From Bradyrhizobium sp. KBS0727 (GTDB lineage: Bacteria > Pseudomonadota > Alphaproteobacteria > Rhizobiales > Xanthobacteraceae): a stretch of 64,000 nt of DNA. Below the pieces are notes generated by a model. That model had not been told where the DNA came from. It did no database searches and saw nothing but the letters and a program-made list of their open reading frames with translations. Shown here piece after piece: positions 28,103 to 37,275 of the stretch (position 1 is the stretch's first letter; every line of letters starts with the position of its first letter). The translations under genes and the position numbers were made by a program. The DNA lies in contig NZ_CP042176.1 of the NCBI RefSeq assembly GCF_005937885.2, positions 4,955,501-5,019,500 of the forward strand, in the 5' to 3' direction.

Positions 28103-29656
28103 TTAAGAGGAAGATCGCGCTCGAAGGCTGGCGCGGATCGCTGCCTTGTTTACCTTACCGCTCGCCAAGCGTGGGAGCGCTTCAGCGAACTCCACGGTCT
28201 TGGGAAGCTTGTAGCGCGCAAGCTGCTTGCCGCACCGATTGATGATGTCGGCTTCTGTTGTCCTTGCACCGGGGGCGAGCACTATTAAGGCGTGAACGGC
28301 CTCTCCCCAACGGGGATGCGGCACGCCGATCACAGCCGCCTCTTGAACGAGGGAATTCTCAAGAAGAGCGTCTTCGACTTCACGAGAATAGACGTTTTCG
28401 CCGCCGGAGATGATCATGTCTTTCTTGCGATCGACAAGGTAGATGAATCTCTCGACATCCATCGTTCCAAGATCGCCTGTGTGGTACCATTCCTCGCGCA
28501 GAGCCTCGATTGTCGCGACGTTGTTGTTCCAATAGCTGCAAAATACCGCTGGGCTGCGAACGCAAATCTCACCAACGACGTCGGGGCCGCACACGTTACC
28601 CTCTTCGTCCTTGATACAGATGTCGACGCCCGGATAGCTCTGCCCTACCGACTGCAGACGCTTGAGCGAAGCACGACCGTTGTCGAGCGGATGCTGATGA
28701 GGGTGTAGCGCAGTATTAGCGCCGCCCTCAGTGCTGCCGTAGCAATTCAGGAAGATTGGACCGAGTAACGCAATCCCGCGTTGCAGGATTGGCAACGGCA
28801 TGGGAGCAGCCGCATAGCAGAACACGCGCAAACTTGAGAGATCGAAGCCGGCAATTTCCGGCGCAGCCAGCATGTCAGCGACCATCGTCGGCGCCATGTG
28901 GATTACCTCGACACGCTCCTTCTCAATCGATCGGAGGATCGCAACCGGGTCAAAGACACGATGAAGTATTACCGTGCCTCCAGCCCAGTGCTGCGCCCTA
29001 GATTCGCCTTGGCCGCCGACGTGGAAGAGCGGCATTGAGATCAACGTCCTGCCACCCGGGAGCATCTGCAGCCCCGCCGCCGACTTTTCGGCATTGAATA
29101 GCTCGGCCGCGTGCGTACGAACAACGCCTTTGGGCCGACCGGTCGTGCCGCTCGTGTGAAAGATGTCAATGATGTCGTCGGACCGAGAGCGGCAAGGAGG
29201 GCCCTTGGAATCTCCACTCGCGAGGAATTTCTCGTAGTCAGCGAAGCCTTCCGCCTTGTCGAGGCAAATAAAGAAAGGGATGTCCGGCAGCGCAGTTTGC
29301 AAGCCGGGAATCATCGCGGCGTATTGCTGCTCGAAGAACAATAGCTTTGGCTTCACATTACCGAGGACGAACGCAATCTCAGTCTCAGTCAAGCGGAAGT
29401 TCACTGGCGCCGCTATGAAGGCCGCCAAGTGACAGGCAGCGAGGACCTCGAACCATTTACCCGAGTTCATCGACAGGATCGCCACGCGATCCTGTCGGCG
29501 AAGGCCGGCACCGTACATCGCCGACCCGAGGAGTTGGGCACGGGCGAGCAACGCACCATACGTCACCCGCTCATCGCCAAAAACGTAGGCAACCTGATCG
29601 GGAATCCGCTGGGCTTGCGTCTCCCACAATTCTCCAACGGTGCGTAGTTGGCTCAC
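28103..29656 (-). CDS. AMP-dependent acyl-CoA synthetase/ligase
   Basis: This 517-aa ANL-superfamily ligase activates a carboxylic acid with ATP and CoA. Motifs: HTSGTTGRPKGVVRTH (P-loop), NCYGSTEGG, YHTGDLGTMD and SGGENVYSREVEDAL, with the C-terminal catalytic Lys region SGKVNKAAIRASL. GTG 29656 is preferred over the ATG 129 bp upstream because GAGGTGGGCAG precedes it and homology begins at VGELWETQAQ. It is the first gene of the minus-strand operon ligase-SDR-ACAD-ACAD-VOC. Confidence 0.9.
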   Translation of the reverse strand: MSQLRTVGELWETQAQRIPDQVAYVFGDERVTYGALLARAQLLGSAMYGAGLRRQDRVAILSMNSGKWFEVLAACHLAAFIAAPVNFRLTETEIAFVLGNVKPKLLFFEQQYAAMIPGLQTALPDIPFFICLDKAEGFADYEKFLASGDSKGPPCRSRSDDIIDIFHTSGTTGRPKGVVRTHAAELFNAEKSAAGLQMLPGGRTLISMPLFHVGGQGESRAQHWAGGTVILHRVFDPVAILRSIEKERVEVIHMAPTMVADMLAAPEIAGFDLSSLRVFCYAAAPMPLPILQRGIALLGPIFLNCYGSTEGGANTALHPHQHPLDNGRASLKRLQSVGQSYPGVDICIKDEEGNVCGPDVVGEICVRSPAVFCSYWNNNVATIEALREEWYHTGDLGTMDVERFIYLVDRKKDMIISGGENVYSREVEDALLENSLVQEAAVIGVPHPRWGEAVHALIVLAPGARTTEADIINRCGKQLARYKLPKTVEFAEALPRLASGKVNKAAIRASLRARSSS

Positions 29657-29748
29657 CTGCCCACCTCGATTTCGCCTTCGGGGATCACCTCTCCTCTGCA
29701 CAGGAAAGTCCACTGGTAGCGCACTCGAAGCCTCCCATATTTCACTTT

Positions 29749-29766
29749 TAGTGTATATATTCACTA
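29749..29766. promoter_or_regulatory. Imperfect palindrome in the divergent promoter, candidate operator
   Basis: TAGTGTATATATTCACTA is symmetric at 14 of 18 positions (TAGTG/CACTA arms) and overlaps a further CACT-TTT-AGTG repeat. A perfect -35-like TTGACA follows at 29767-29772, reading towards the enoyl-CoA hydratase. Placement between the divergent operons suits the IclR regulator encoded downstream. Confidence 0.4.
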
Positions 29767-29834
29767 TTGACAAATATCCGACCAAAGATGGATGCTGTCA
29801 ACTGAAAGTTTGGCAGTGAACATAGGAGGGGACT

Positions 29835-30629
29835 GTGATTCCATTTCAGTTCCGAGAGATCCGACTCGAGCAGCGCGGTAAGGCGCTGGTGGCAACGATC
29901 AACCGGCCCGAGGTCCGAAATGCGGTGAACGCGAGGCTCGATCACGAGCTGTTTCAGCTTTTCACGGCGTTCGATGCGGACGAGGAAAGCCAGGTGCTCG
30001 TGCTCACAGGCGCCGGCGATTGCTTCTGCGCGGGCGGCGATTTTGCCGAGATGCTGCCCAACCGGGGTGACGCCGCCTATGGCCACAAGGTCGCAGCAGC
30101 TGGCAAGCGGCTGCTGACCGCAATGCTGGACTGTCAGAAACCGGTGATCGCCCGCGTCAACGGAGATGCTCTCGGGTTAGGCTGTACCCTTGCGCTGTTC
30201 TGCGACATCATCATCGCGGATTCGAAGGCGCGGTTTTCCGACCAGCACGTCAAAATTGGGTTGGCAGCGGGCGACGGCGGCGCGGCAATCTGGCCGCAAC
30301 TGGTCGGCTATGCACGCGCCAAACGATACCTGCTCACCGGAGATGCTATCTCGGCCGACGATGCACAGGCGATCGGGCTGATCAACTTCTCCGTGCCATC
30401 CGAGCGCCTTGATGAAACCGTCTGGCAATGGGCAGACAAGTTCGCGAATGGACCCAGTTGGGCAATTCGCATGTCCAAACTGATCGTAAATGCCTCGCTG
30501 AAGCATTCCTTTGTGCAGTCAGTGGACGTCGGTTTCGGACACGAGACGCTGACGGCGCTGACCGCCGATCACGCCGAGGCGATCGACGCATTTCTCGAGA
30601 AAAGGCGCCCGCAATTCCAGGGCCGCTGA
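29835..30629 (+). CDS. Enoyl-CoA hydratase/isomerase family protein
   Basis: A 264-aa crotonase: TINRPEVRNAVNARLDHELF, first oxyanion loop GDCFCAGGDFAEML, second NGDALGLGCTLALFCDIII. In the following segment (VKIGLAAGDGGAAIWPQLVG) an Asp stands near the usual Glu, as in isomerase-like members. GTG 29835 has AGGAGGGG just upstream. Divergent from the ligase operon and followed by an IclR gene; probably the hydration step of the same pathway. Confidence 0.9.
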   Translation: MIPFQFREIRLEQRGKALVATINRPEVRNAVNARLDHELFQLFTAFDADEESQVLVLTGAGDCFCAGGDFAEMLPNRGDAAYGHKVAAAGKRLLTAMLDCQKPVIARVNGDALGLGCTLALFCDIIIADSKARFSDQHVKIGLAAGDGGAAIWPQLVGYARAKRYLLTGDAISADDAQAIGLINFSVPSERLDETVWQWADKFANGPSWAIRMSKLIVNASLKHSFVQSVDVGFGHETLTALTADHAEAIDAFLEKRRPQFQGR

Positions 30630-30763
30630 ACATCGTGTAGGACGGGCCGACGCCACTTCCTTCGACATTTCGGATCTGCCTATCGGCGGGCTAAGAGCGG
30701 GTCACGCTTTACCACCGCCTCGCTATCCCGCTATAGGTGCTGGGTGCAATAGTGCGGGGATCT

Positions 30764-31546
30764 ATGAAGGACGAAGAAGCCAGGCCGACTGACGCCGCTT
30801 CCAAACAGAAGGGGGTGCAGTCCGTCGAAGTTGCGGCAAAAGTGCTCGAAGTATTGCGCAAGGCCCCGGGCCCGCTGGCGCTATCAGCGATCGCGCGCCA
30901 GTGTGGATATTCTCCCAGCCAAACGCACGCACATCTTGTTAGTCTCACACGCGCAGGCTTTGTCGAGCAGCGCAAGGCAAGCGGACTCTATGATTTGGGG
31001 CCGTTTGCGCGAAGCTTGGGGTTGACCGCGCTCGCCAGGTTCGACCGCTTCGACATCATGCGCGACGTCGCGGAGACATTGAACCGGGACACAGGACTTA
31101 CAGTCGCAGTCAACGTCTGGTCGGATAACGGCCCACTCGTTGCACTCTGGCTGCGAAGTTCACCGCCGCTCGCGACCAACATCAACGTTGGCTCCTTCAC
31201 GCCCATTACTTTCTCGGCTGCCGGTCTCATCTTTTGCGGGCATCTCCCGAGGGATTTGGTTCGCCCCCAATTTGAACGCGAGAAGGCATCAAGCAGGCGT
31301 CCAATAGACCTCGACGCGTTCGAACGTGCGGCGGTAGAGGCGCGGACCCGGGGCTATTCGACCATGTCGGACACTCTTTTCCCGGGCATTCGGGTTGCCG
31401 CGGCGCCGCTACTGCGTCAGCACGGCGAACTCGTGGCGGTGGTTTCACTGGTTGGCTCCGCCATGCCGTTCCAACGCGATATCGAGAAGAAGGATATCGA
31501 ATTGTTACTCGATACGCTCAGCCAAGCGACAATCGTCGACGGCTGA
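30764..31546 (+). CDS. IclR-family transcriptional regulator
   Basis: A 260-aa regulator with winged helix in residues 22-80 (ALSAIARQCGYSPSQTHAHL, GFVEQRKASGLYDLGPFA) and an IclR effector domain (GLTVAVNVWSDNGPLVAL, FSAAGLIFCGHL, GIRVAAAPLLRQHGELVAVV). IclR proteins sense small aromatic or organic acids. ATG 30764 is used (GGGGATCT before it). Likely controls the flanking acyl-CoA genes. Confidence 0.9.
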   Translation: MKDEEARPTDAASKQKGVQSVEVAAKVLEVLRKAPGPLALSAIARQCGYSPSQTHAHLVSLTRAGFVEQRKASGLYDLGPFARSLGLTALARFDRFDIMRDVAETLNRDTGLTVAVNVWSDNGPLVALWLRSSPPLATNINVGSFTPITFSAAGLIFCGHLPRDLVRPQFEREKASSRRPIDLDAFERAAVEARTRGYSTMSDTLFPGIRVAAAPLLRQHGELVAVVSLVGSAMPFQRDIEKKDIELLLDTLSQATIVDG

Positions 31547-31570
31547 GCGTCTCCGCGCAAGGAACTGCAG

Positions 31571-32944
31571 TCAAGCATGTTCCGGGACTGCCACGGCCTT
31601 AGCCATAACCGGTTCGGCACGTTCCGTACCGGCGAGTGCTTGACCGTCGATGGTTTCTCGTATCGCTCGCCGAGCGAGTGCCAGTATCAATCCGCTGCAA
31701 ATCAAGGCAACCGTAATCGTTGTGGCTACTGCAGACGCGAGACCGGTTTTGCCCGCAAAAACGTGATCGCTGAGCAAGCCCACTACGAGTGGACCCAGCC
31801 CTATACCAAACAAATTCACGCACAGAAGATAGAAGGCCATTATCCGACCGCGCATGTGCGCTGGTGTCAGCAACTGAAGCGTAGCGCCTGGCAAGCCAGC
31901 ATAGACGGAATTTGCAGCAAAACCGATGGCCAACATCGTGAAGGCGAGTTGCCGATCGGAAACAGTGAACGCGAGTGCTAAAGTTGGAATCTGAGCGATA
32001 ACGGACCAGAATACGACGCGCACCGGAGCGTCTGAATTACCGCGCCGAGAAAGGTAATCCGACATAAGCCCGCCTCCAATCATCCCGAGCGTGCCGGGGA
32101 ACATGACGATCAGACCCAGCGTGAGACCGATTTCCTGTGGTTGAACCTGGTGAACTCGCATGAACAAAGCGGGGGCCCAAAGTATGGTCGCGTAGCTCGC
32201 AACCGCAGCGCAGGAATAGCCAATAAAGACCGCAGCGAATGTAGCCTTGCGCTGGGTGAGATGGCGGACGAATTCGCCAAACGTGATAGTGTCGGTTGCC
32301 GCGCCTGTGCGCGGCGCCTCACGGACCGTTAGCCAAACAAACAGCGTCATTGGCAACCCAAGTACCCCGGCCAAAAACATGGCGAGTCGCCAGCCGTTGA
32401 TCGCCCCGAGAAGCGGCAGGTGTAAGGTCGTTTCGCTTGCCACGTGAACGATGTAGCCGCCGAAAATCATCGCGAGCCCCGAACCGATAACGATGCCAGA
32501 GTTATAGATGCTGGCAGCCAAGCCAAATTGCTCTCGGGGAAAGCGATCACCAATCGTCGAAATTGCCGCCGGGGAGAGCGTCGCCTCACCCACGCCTACC
32601 AACGCTCGCGTCGCAAGAAGACCGACGAATCCGGCGGCGACGCCGGCGGCGCTTGTCGCGGCACTCCAGCCCAGCAATCCGATCAAAATGAGATTGCGCC
32701 GGTTCATGCGATCGGCGAGCGCGCCGAACGGCAACCCCATCGCGGAATAAAACAAAACAAATCCGAAGCCGATAAGTAGACCGACCTGCGTGTCTGTCAG
32801 CCCGAACTCCTGCTTTATTGGCGCGAGTAGAAGGCTGATCAGCACGCGATCCAAGAAGGATAGCATGTACACCAGCATCAGCACGACGATGACGAAGTAA
32901 GCGTACCGCAACCCGCCGGCGCCAGATTTATTGGTTCTAATCAC
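31571..32944 (-). CDS. MFS transporter (Spinster/organic-acid type)
   Basis: A 457-aa carrier with twelve hydrophobic segments. The start MLSFLDRVLISLLLAPIKQE, SAMGLPFGALADRMNRR and VGVGEATLSPAAISTIGDRF are typical of spinster-related MFS proteins found with hydrocarbon or steroid-type catabolic genes. It converges on the IclR gene with 24 bp between the stops. It is the likely importer for the ligase substrate. Confidence 0.87.
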   Translation of the reverse strand: MIRTNKSGAGGLRYAYFVIVVLMLVYMLSFLDRVLISLLLAPIKQEFGLTDTQVGLLIGFGFVLFYSAMGLPFGALADRMNRRNLILIGLLGWSAATSAAGVAAGFVGLLATRALVGVGEATLSPAAISTIGDRFPREQFGLAASIYNSGIVIGSGLAMIFGGYIVHVASETTLHLPLLGAINGWRLAMFLAGVLGLPMTLFVWLTVREAPRTGAATDTITFGEFVRHLTQRKATFAAVFIGYSCAAVASYATILWAPALFMRVHQVQPQEIGLTLGLIVMFPGTLGMIGGGLMSDYLSRRGNSDAPVRVVFWSVIAQIPTLALAFTVSDRQLAFTMLAIGFAANSVYAGLPGATLQLLTPAHMRGRIMAFYLLCVNLFGIGLGPLVVGLLSDHVFAGKTGLASAVATTITVALICSGLILALARRAIRETIDGQALAGTERAEPVMAKAVAVPEHA

Positions 32945-33346
32945 TAGTCCTCCTCCTCTCGGTTTCCTTTACCGTCCAGACTTGAGGTTGAGGTTTTGCT
33001 CGCGCACTCGCCAAAGCCCTCGTCCAGATCGCAATCCCAGATTCGGACTGCCCCGGATCTTCCCCACTCGACCGCGCGCCAGGATAGGGCTGGCCATCGC
33101 GCCAGCGCTGCATTAACACTATAGGTGAATGTATTCAACCCTGGAAAAAATTACCCCTCTTCCGCGGTCGAATGCAACGATGCGCGCAGACTCCGCATGT
33201 TGATGTCGCGGAGGCCAGCGTTATGGCTGTCCGGGTCCTACGGGCTTCGTCACGGAAGCCGCTCACCGTCAACTAGGGGTAGAAACGTGGACGGCCGGCA
33301 GGCCGGCTCCTTCAGAGTATGAGACTTTGGGGTGGAAAAATAAGCG
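32945..33346. other. Intergenic region before the quorum-sensing genes
   Basis: 400 bp without a supported gene. Base composition drops towards the luxR gene. This gap marks the change from the catabolic block to the conjugative-element block. Confidence 0.4.
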
Positions 33347-34066
33347 ATGCACCGGGTTTTTCAGAAATTTATAGATCTCCTTTCGTGCGCCAGAGATGCT
33401 GATGCGTTCGCCGAAGCAATGGCGATCACCGCGACGTCGCTCGACCTATCTTGCTTCGCGTACCTCGCGCTACCCGACCAGTTGCACAAACAACCGCTTG
33501 TCATTTCAACATATCCGGTGAATTGGGTCGCTCACTACGTGCACAATCACTATGAACGATTCGACCCTGTTATCACGCAAGCTCTTCAAAAGCCGGAACC
33601 CTTCCGGTGGGGCGCTGGCCTACCCGCCATGCACATGTCATCGATGCAACGAGAATTGCTGAACGAAGCTTCCCAATTCGGAATCCGGTTCGGATTTACC
33701 GTCCCTATCCACGACGGCCGGGGTCCGATCGCAGCATTGACCTTTGCTACTGATCAGCAACAACCGCCGTTTGAAAAATGTATTGAGTCGAACGCCCGAG
33801 TGCTTCAACTCATGGCAATGTACTTTCATGCTCACGTCCAACGTAAGCTATCTGAAGGTCGCAATATTGACGGCGTCCTGCTATCTCCCCGGGAATTTGA
33901 ATGCTTAGATTGGGCTGCACAGGGCAAGAGTGCCTGGGAGATCGGACGAATTCTCGGTATCTCACGCTATACGGCCGCCTCCTATTTGAGTAGCGCGAAG
34001 AAAAAGCTAGGAGTGCGAACGGTTGTGCAGGCGGCAATCCGCCTGGCGACTGCCAAGAAAGAGTAG
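33347..34066 (+). CDS. LuxR-family autoinducer-binding regulator (TraR/CinR-like)
   Basis: A 239-aa quorum-sensing receptor. The acyl-homoserine-lactone pocket residues are present with TraR spacing: Trp, Tyr four residues on and Asp thirteen residues on (NWVAHYVHNHYERFDPVI), followed by FRWG. The C-terminal HTH reads LSPREFECLDWAAQGKSAWE and ISRYTAASYLSSAKKKLG, with the conserved Glu, Leu and Gly. Such proteins dimerise on binding AHL and activate tra or luxI genes. It is followed by the synthase gene 95 bp downstream. Confidence 0.93.
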   Translation: MHRVFQKFIDLLSCARDADAFAEAMAITATSLDLSCFAYLALPDQLHKQPLVISTYPVNWVAHYVHNHYERFDPVITQALQKPEPFRWGAGLPAMHMSSMQRELLNEASQFGIRFGFTVPIHDGRGPIAALTFATDQQQPPFEKCIESNARVLQLMAMYFHAHVQRKLSEGRNIDGVLLSPREFECLDWAAQGKSAWEIGRILGISRYTAASYLSSAKKKLGVRTVVQAAIRLATAKKE

Positions 34067-34083
34067 CCGAATGAGGGCAGGCT

Positions 34084-34101
34084 ACCCCCACAACTACAGG
34101 T
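34084..34101 (+). promoter_or_regulatory. Candidate degenerate lux/tra box upstream of the AHL synthase
   Basis: ACCCCCACAACTACAGGT is 18 bp long; its right half contains TACAGGT, the consensus half-site, and the left half keeps ACC and one A. It lies 60 bp before the synthase ATG, a position suitable for LuxR activation. Only one half is good, so this is tentative. Confidence 0.4.
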
Positions 34102-34161
34102 GATGCATTCCTCCCAATTTTCCTCCATTTGGTTCTTACCGGAAGACCATGGAGGGACTTC

Positions 34162-34794
34162 ATGATTCAGCTTATCACTCAGCCTTGTTACGGCGACTTT
34201 TCCAGGTTGCTGGTTGGGATGCACCAGTTACGCTATCGTGTGTTTAAGACACGGATGCAATGGGATGTTCAAATCAGTGGTGAATTGGAAGTCGACGGAT
34301 TCGATTCGTTACATCCGGCTTATCTGACGCAGATCTCTGAGGAGGGCAGCATACAGGGTGCGGTGCGATTACTTCCAACCCTTGGTCCGACGATGCTGCG
34401 AGACGTCTTTCCGTTGCTTCTTGCGAACCGGCCGGCACCGTCAAGCCCGCATATTTGGGAAAGCAGTCGATTTGCCGTCGATGTACCACCTGACGCGCCA
34501 AAGGGCCGGCATGGAATTGCTCGGGCGACATACGAACTGTTTGCCGGAATGGTCGAGTTTGGGCTCTCTCGGCAGCTTACAGACATAGTCACGGTGACCG
34601 ACGTTCGAATGGAAAGGATTCTTAAGCGCGCGGGCTGGCCCTTACGTCGCATTGGAGATGTCCATAGTATTGGAAACACTTCGGCTGTTGGCGGCTACCT
34701 AGAAACTTCGATTGAAGTCCTTACAAGACTTCGAACTGCCGGCGAGTTGACCGGGCCGGTTCTTTGGGCACCGGTGATGTCCACGGCTGCCTAG
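34162..34794 (+). CDS. N-acyl-homoserine-lactone synthase (LuxI/TraI family)
   Basis: A 210-aa synthase that joins S-adenosylmethionine to an acyl-ACP to make an AHL signal. Conserved residues are visible: Arg and Phe in LRYRVFK, Trp in MQWDV, the two Asp in EVDGFD, Arg in GAVRLLPT, and Glu/Arg in WESSRFAVD. ATG 34162 is preceded by GGAGGG. Acyl-chain length cannot be read. The luxR-luxI pair forms an autoinduction circuit next to the conjugation genes, as in rhizobial ICEs and plasmids. Confidence 0.93.
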   Translation: MIQLITQPCYGDFSRLLVGMHQLRYRVFKTRMQWDVQISGELEVDGFDSLHPAYLTQISEEGSIQGAVRLLPTLGPTMLRDVFPLLLANRPAPSSPHIWESSRFAVDVPPDAPKGRHGIARATYELFAGMVEFGLSRQLTDIVTVTDVRMERILKRAGWPLRRIGDVHSIGNTSAVGGYLETSIEVLTRLRTAGELTGPVLWAPVMSTAA

Positions 34795-34823
34795 GACGTC
34801 CAACATTCTCCGGCAGCGTGGAC

Positions 34824-34851
34824 AGTGGGCTCTGTCGAGGCAGAGCCCACT
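34824..34851 (+). terminator. Stem-loop after the AHL synthase
   Basis: AGTGGGCTCTG and CAGAGCCCACT form a perfect 11-bp stem with a TCGAGG loop, 30 bp after the synthase stop. The T-run after it is weak, but the strength of the stem supports a terminator between luxI and the lysR gene. Confidence 0.65.
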
Positions 34852-34881
34852 CATCTTGTAATTCGCTAACGAGCTACAGAA

Positions 34882-35835
34882 ATGAGTGAGTCTGTCAACA
34901 CGGCCAGCCAGCGTCGAACATTCGCGATTGATCTGCAGCATCTGCGATTTGCAGTCGTTGCCTCCGATTGCGGAAGCCTCCGTAGAGCAGCGGAATTGCT
35001 ATCTGTTGGACATTCCTCGCTAAGTCGCTCGATTGGCCAGTTCGAACATCTCGTTGGGACCACATTATTCGAGCGCTCGAGCGGAGGAGTGAAACCCACG
35101 TTAGCGGGGCGAGGAGTTCTCAGTATTGCAAGACTGATTCTGGAGCAGCTTGATTCGCTTGTTGAGACTGGACGCTCAATTGGTGGCGGCGAGACTGGTC
35201 GCATTTCGATAGGTTTTTGTACATCGATCTCTGCCGGAAACTTACGCGCCACCCTCGTCGAGTTCAAAAAACGCTTTCCTTCCGTCGACTTAAGAACTGT
35301 GGAGCGCTCACGAATTTACCTAGCGAACGCGCTTCGAAACGGAACAATTGACGTCGCCATCAGCCCTGGGCCACTTCAGCTAGTGGACTGCAATATCCTC
35401 ATATTGTGGAACGAACGCATTCTAATCTCTCTTCCTGAACATCATGCGTTAGCCGAACGGGAAGTAGTGTATTGGACGGATCTGCGCAAGGAGACAATTC
35501 TACTGAGCAAGCATGACCCTGGTGAACTGGAAGATCTCCTCGTGTCCAAGCTTCTGCGCATTGAAGATCGCCCAACGATCCAAAGGCATGATGTCAGTGG
35601 AGGAATCTTGAAAGCTCTTACGAGCATGGGCTTCGGCATGGCGCTGACACTGGAATCCGACATTGGGGCAAATATTGCTGGCCTGGTCGATCGCGAATTG
35701 CAGGACGGAACTGGACCTAGTCGCATCAGCTTTCTTGCACATTGGCGTCATGACAACGTAAACCCGGCATTGGGACGTTTTCTCAAGCTCTTGGATGAAC
35801 GCTATCCATCCGCTTCACTGCCCTTTGGCAAATGA
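34882..35835 (+). CDS. LysR-family transcriptional regulator
   Basis: A 317-aa regulator: HTH at residues 18-77 (HLRFAVVASDCGSLRRAAEL, SRSIGQFEHLVGTTLFERSS) and a LysR substrate-binding domain (RISIGFCTSISAGNLRATL, GTIDVAISPG, EHHALAEREVVYW). A LysR gene at this place, next to DUF2274 and trbI, is common in trb-type ICEs of rhizobia. Its stop overlaps the convergent DUF2274 gene by 34 bp. Inducer unknown. Confidence 0.9.
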   Translation: MSESVNTASQRRTFAIDLQHLRFAVVASDCGSLRRAAELLSVGHSSLSRSIGQFEHLVGTTLFERSSGGVKPTLAGRGVLSIARLILEQLDSLVETGRSIGGGETGRISIGFCTSISAGNLRATLVEFKKRFPSVDLRTVERSRIYLANALRNGTIDVAISPGPLQLVDCNILILWNERILISLPEHHALAEREVVYWTDLRKETILLSKHDPGELEDLLVSKLLRIEDRPTIQRHDVSGGILKALTSMGFGMALTLESDIGANIAGLVDRELQDGTGPSRISFLAHWRHDNVNPALGRFLKLLDERYPSASLPFGK

Positions 35836-36047
35836 CTGCTGCGCTGGACTTTTGTGAATCCTCTATCGGTAGCCATGAATCGCGCGATCATGGGCGTGAT
35901 CAACTTCCCAGGGTCTACGGCTTGACCTGTCTGTCGTGCCAACGCTTCAGCGTAAGCGACGAGATCTCTATGAACCGCCGCGGGCAACTCGATAGTCACC
36001 TTTACCGGTTTGTCGTCTTGAAGCGCCGCGATTTTCAGCTTTGCCAT
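35802..36047 (-). CDS. DUF2274 protein of the trb operon
   Basis: An 81-aa protein: MAKLKIAALQDDKPVKVTIE, then LVAYAEALARQTGQAVDPGK and LITPMIARFMATDRGF, the full DUF2274 family. It regularly ends trb operons of this ICE class, after trbI. ATG 36047 lies 7 bp after the trbI stop; the upstream in-frame ATG would overlap trbI. Function unknown; the charged-helical nature suggests a small DNA- or protein-binding accessory factor. Confidence 0.85.
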   Translation of the reverse strand: MAKLKIAALQDDKPVKVTIELPAAVHRDLVAYAEALARQTGQAVDPGKLITPMIARFMATDRGFTKVQRSSHLPKGSEADG

Positions 36048-36054
36048 CGGACAG

Positions 36055-37275
36055 TCATCCTCCGTACGGCTCAAGAACGAGATCACGATTGACGATAACG
36101 CGTACCGGAAATCCCGGGCGGATAGTCAGCGTCGGCTGAATATTCAGACTACGGCGGACAACCTGCTGGCCAGTTTGATTCAGTGAGTCCCCTGCCCCGT
36201 GCCGCAAAGCCTGGATGATGGCACTGTCGTTACTGTTGGTGTCGGAGCCCGTGCCGAGCTCGGTGCCGACAGCAAGAAGCGTCGAAAGGGCCGCGGCTTT
36301 GAGCAATTCGCCCCAATGGTTATCGACTTCGTCTTCGAGGCCGGCATATCCTGCCGCGTCTGCACCCGGCTGCCGCTCGAGAACAATCGAACGACCGTTC
36401 GGCATGATAAGGCGAGTCCAAACCAGTAGGACGCGAGACTGGCCGAACGCGACCTGGCTGTCGTAAACACCGATCAAGCGCGCTCCCTGCGGGATGAGCA
36501 GAAGGCACCCGGTCGGAGAATCGAAAACGCTCTCTGTCACCTGTGCGGTGATCTGGCCGGGAAGGTCCGATCGGATGCCGGTGATCAGGGCTCCCGGAAT
36601 GACAGTTCCAGCCTGCACGATATACGGTGAAGCCGGCCTGGTGACGCGGTCGGGGCTTACTGTACGGCGATCCACGGATGCGTTGACGAAGGCGAGCTTC
36701 CCGTCCTGGCCGTTCTGCGTGGATCCTTCGTCGCTATTGGTGGTCGAGATCGATGGAGCATTGCGGTCGCTCCCCTGAGCCGCGGCAGCAGGCGGTCGCA
36801 CTTCTCTCCCATTCGTCGAAGCGAACACATGGCTCACGCGGGCGGCCTCGGTTTCCTGGTCCCGACGCTGCTGTTCCATATCTGGAGCCGTCACTCCGAT
36901 CGTCGGAGACTGGCCTTGTGCAGCAAGGATTGGCCGTCCAAGGTCTCCAGGGAGGGGCGGACCAAGCTGCGGGATGGCTTGGCGCGGCACGGCTGCGTAA
37001 TCCCTCGGCAGCACCGTAAGGCCGTCGGCGACGTTGTGATGGTCGGTGCTATAGAGTTCATCGGCCGCCTGGTTTCGGGAGCGATTGCTCTGCAACGACC
37101 ACAACACAGCTCCGCCGATAACAAGCAAGGCAACCGCGCTCCCTCCCGCCAAAAGCTTCCGCGACAACCGTGTCACGCGCGGATGCTCTGCTCTCAACCG
37201 GAAGCTCGTAGACTGCTCGTCCTGTGTTTGCGGCGGAATCGCCTGCTCGTGGTCGTTTCCATTCTGGGCAGTCAT
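36055..37275 (-). CDS. trbI: TrbI (VirB10-like) conjugal transfer protein
   Basis: A 406-aa inner-membrane-anchored component that spans the periplasm and forms part of the type IV secretion core. A single membrane segment lies near residues 41-62 (AGGSAVALLVIGGAVLW), followed by a Pro/Gln-rich linker and the conserved VirB10 domain (VQAGTVIPGALITGIRSDLP, LLIPQGARLIGVYDS, LDRQPGAD-type motif as VLERQPGADAAGYAGL). Length is normal and the frame is intact. It overlaps the trbG stop by 4 bp. Confidence 0.93.
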   Translation of the reverse strand: MTAQNGNDHEQAIPPQTQDEQSTSFRLRAEHPRVTRLSRKLLAGGSAVALLVIGGAVLWSLQSNRSRNQAADELYSTDHHNVADGLTVLPRDYAAVPRQAIPQLGPPLPGDLGRPILAAQGQSPTIGVTAPDMEQQRRDQETEAARVSHVFASTNGREVRPPAAAAQGSDRNAPSISTTNSDEGSTQNGQDGKLAFVNASVDRRTVSPDRVTRPASPYIVQAGTVIPGALITGIRSDLPGQITAQVTESVFDSPTGCLLLIPQGARLIGVYDSQVAFGQSRVLLVWTRLIMPNGRSIVLERQPGADAAGYAGLEDEVDNHWGELLKAAALSTLLAVGTELGTGSDTNSNDSAIIQALRHGAGDSLNQTGQQVVRRSLNIQPTLTIRPGFPVRVIVNRDLVLEPYGG

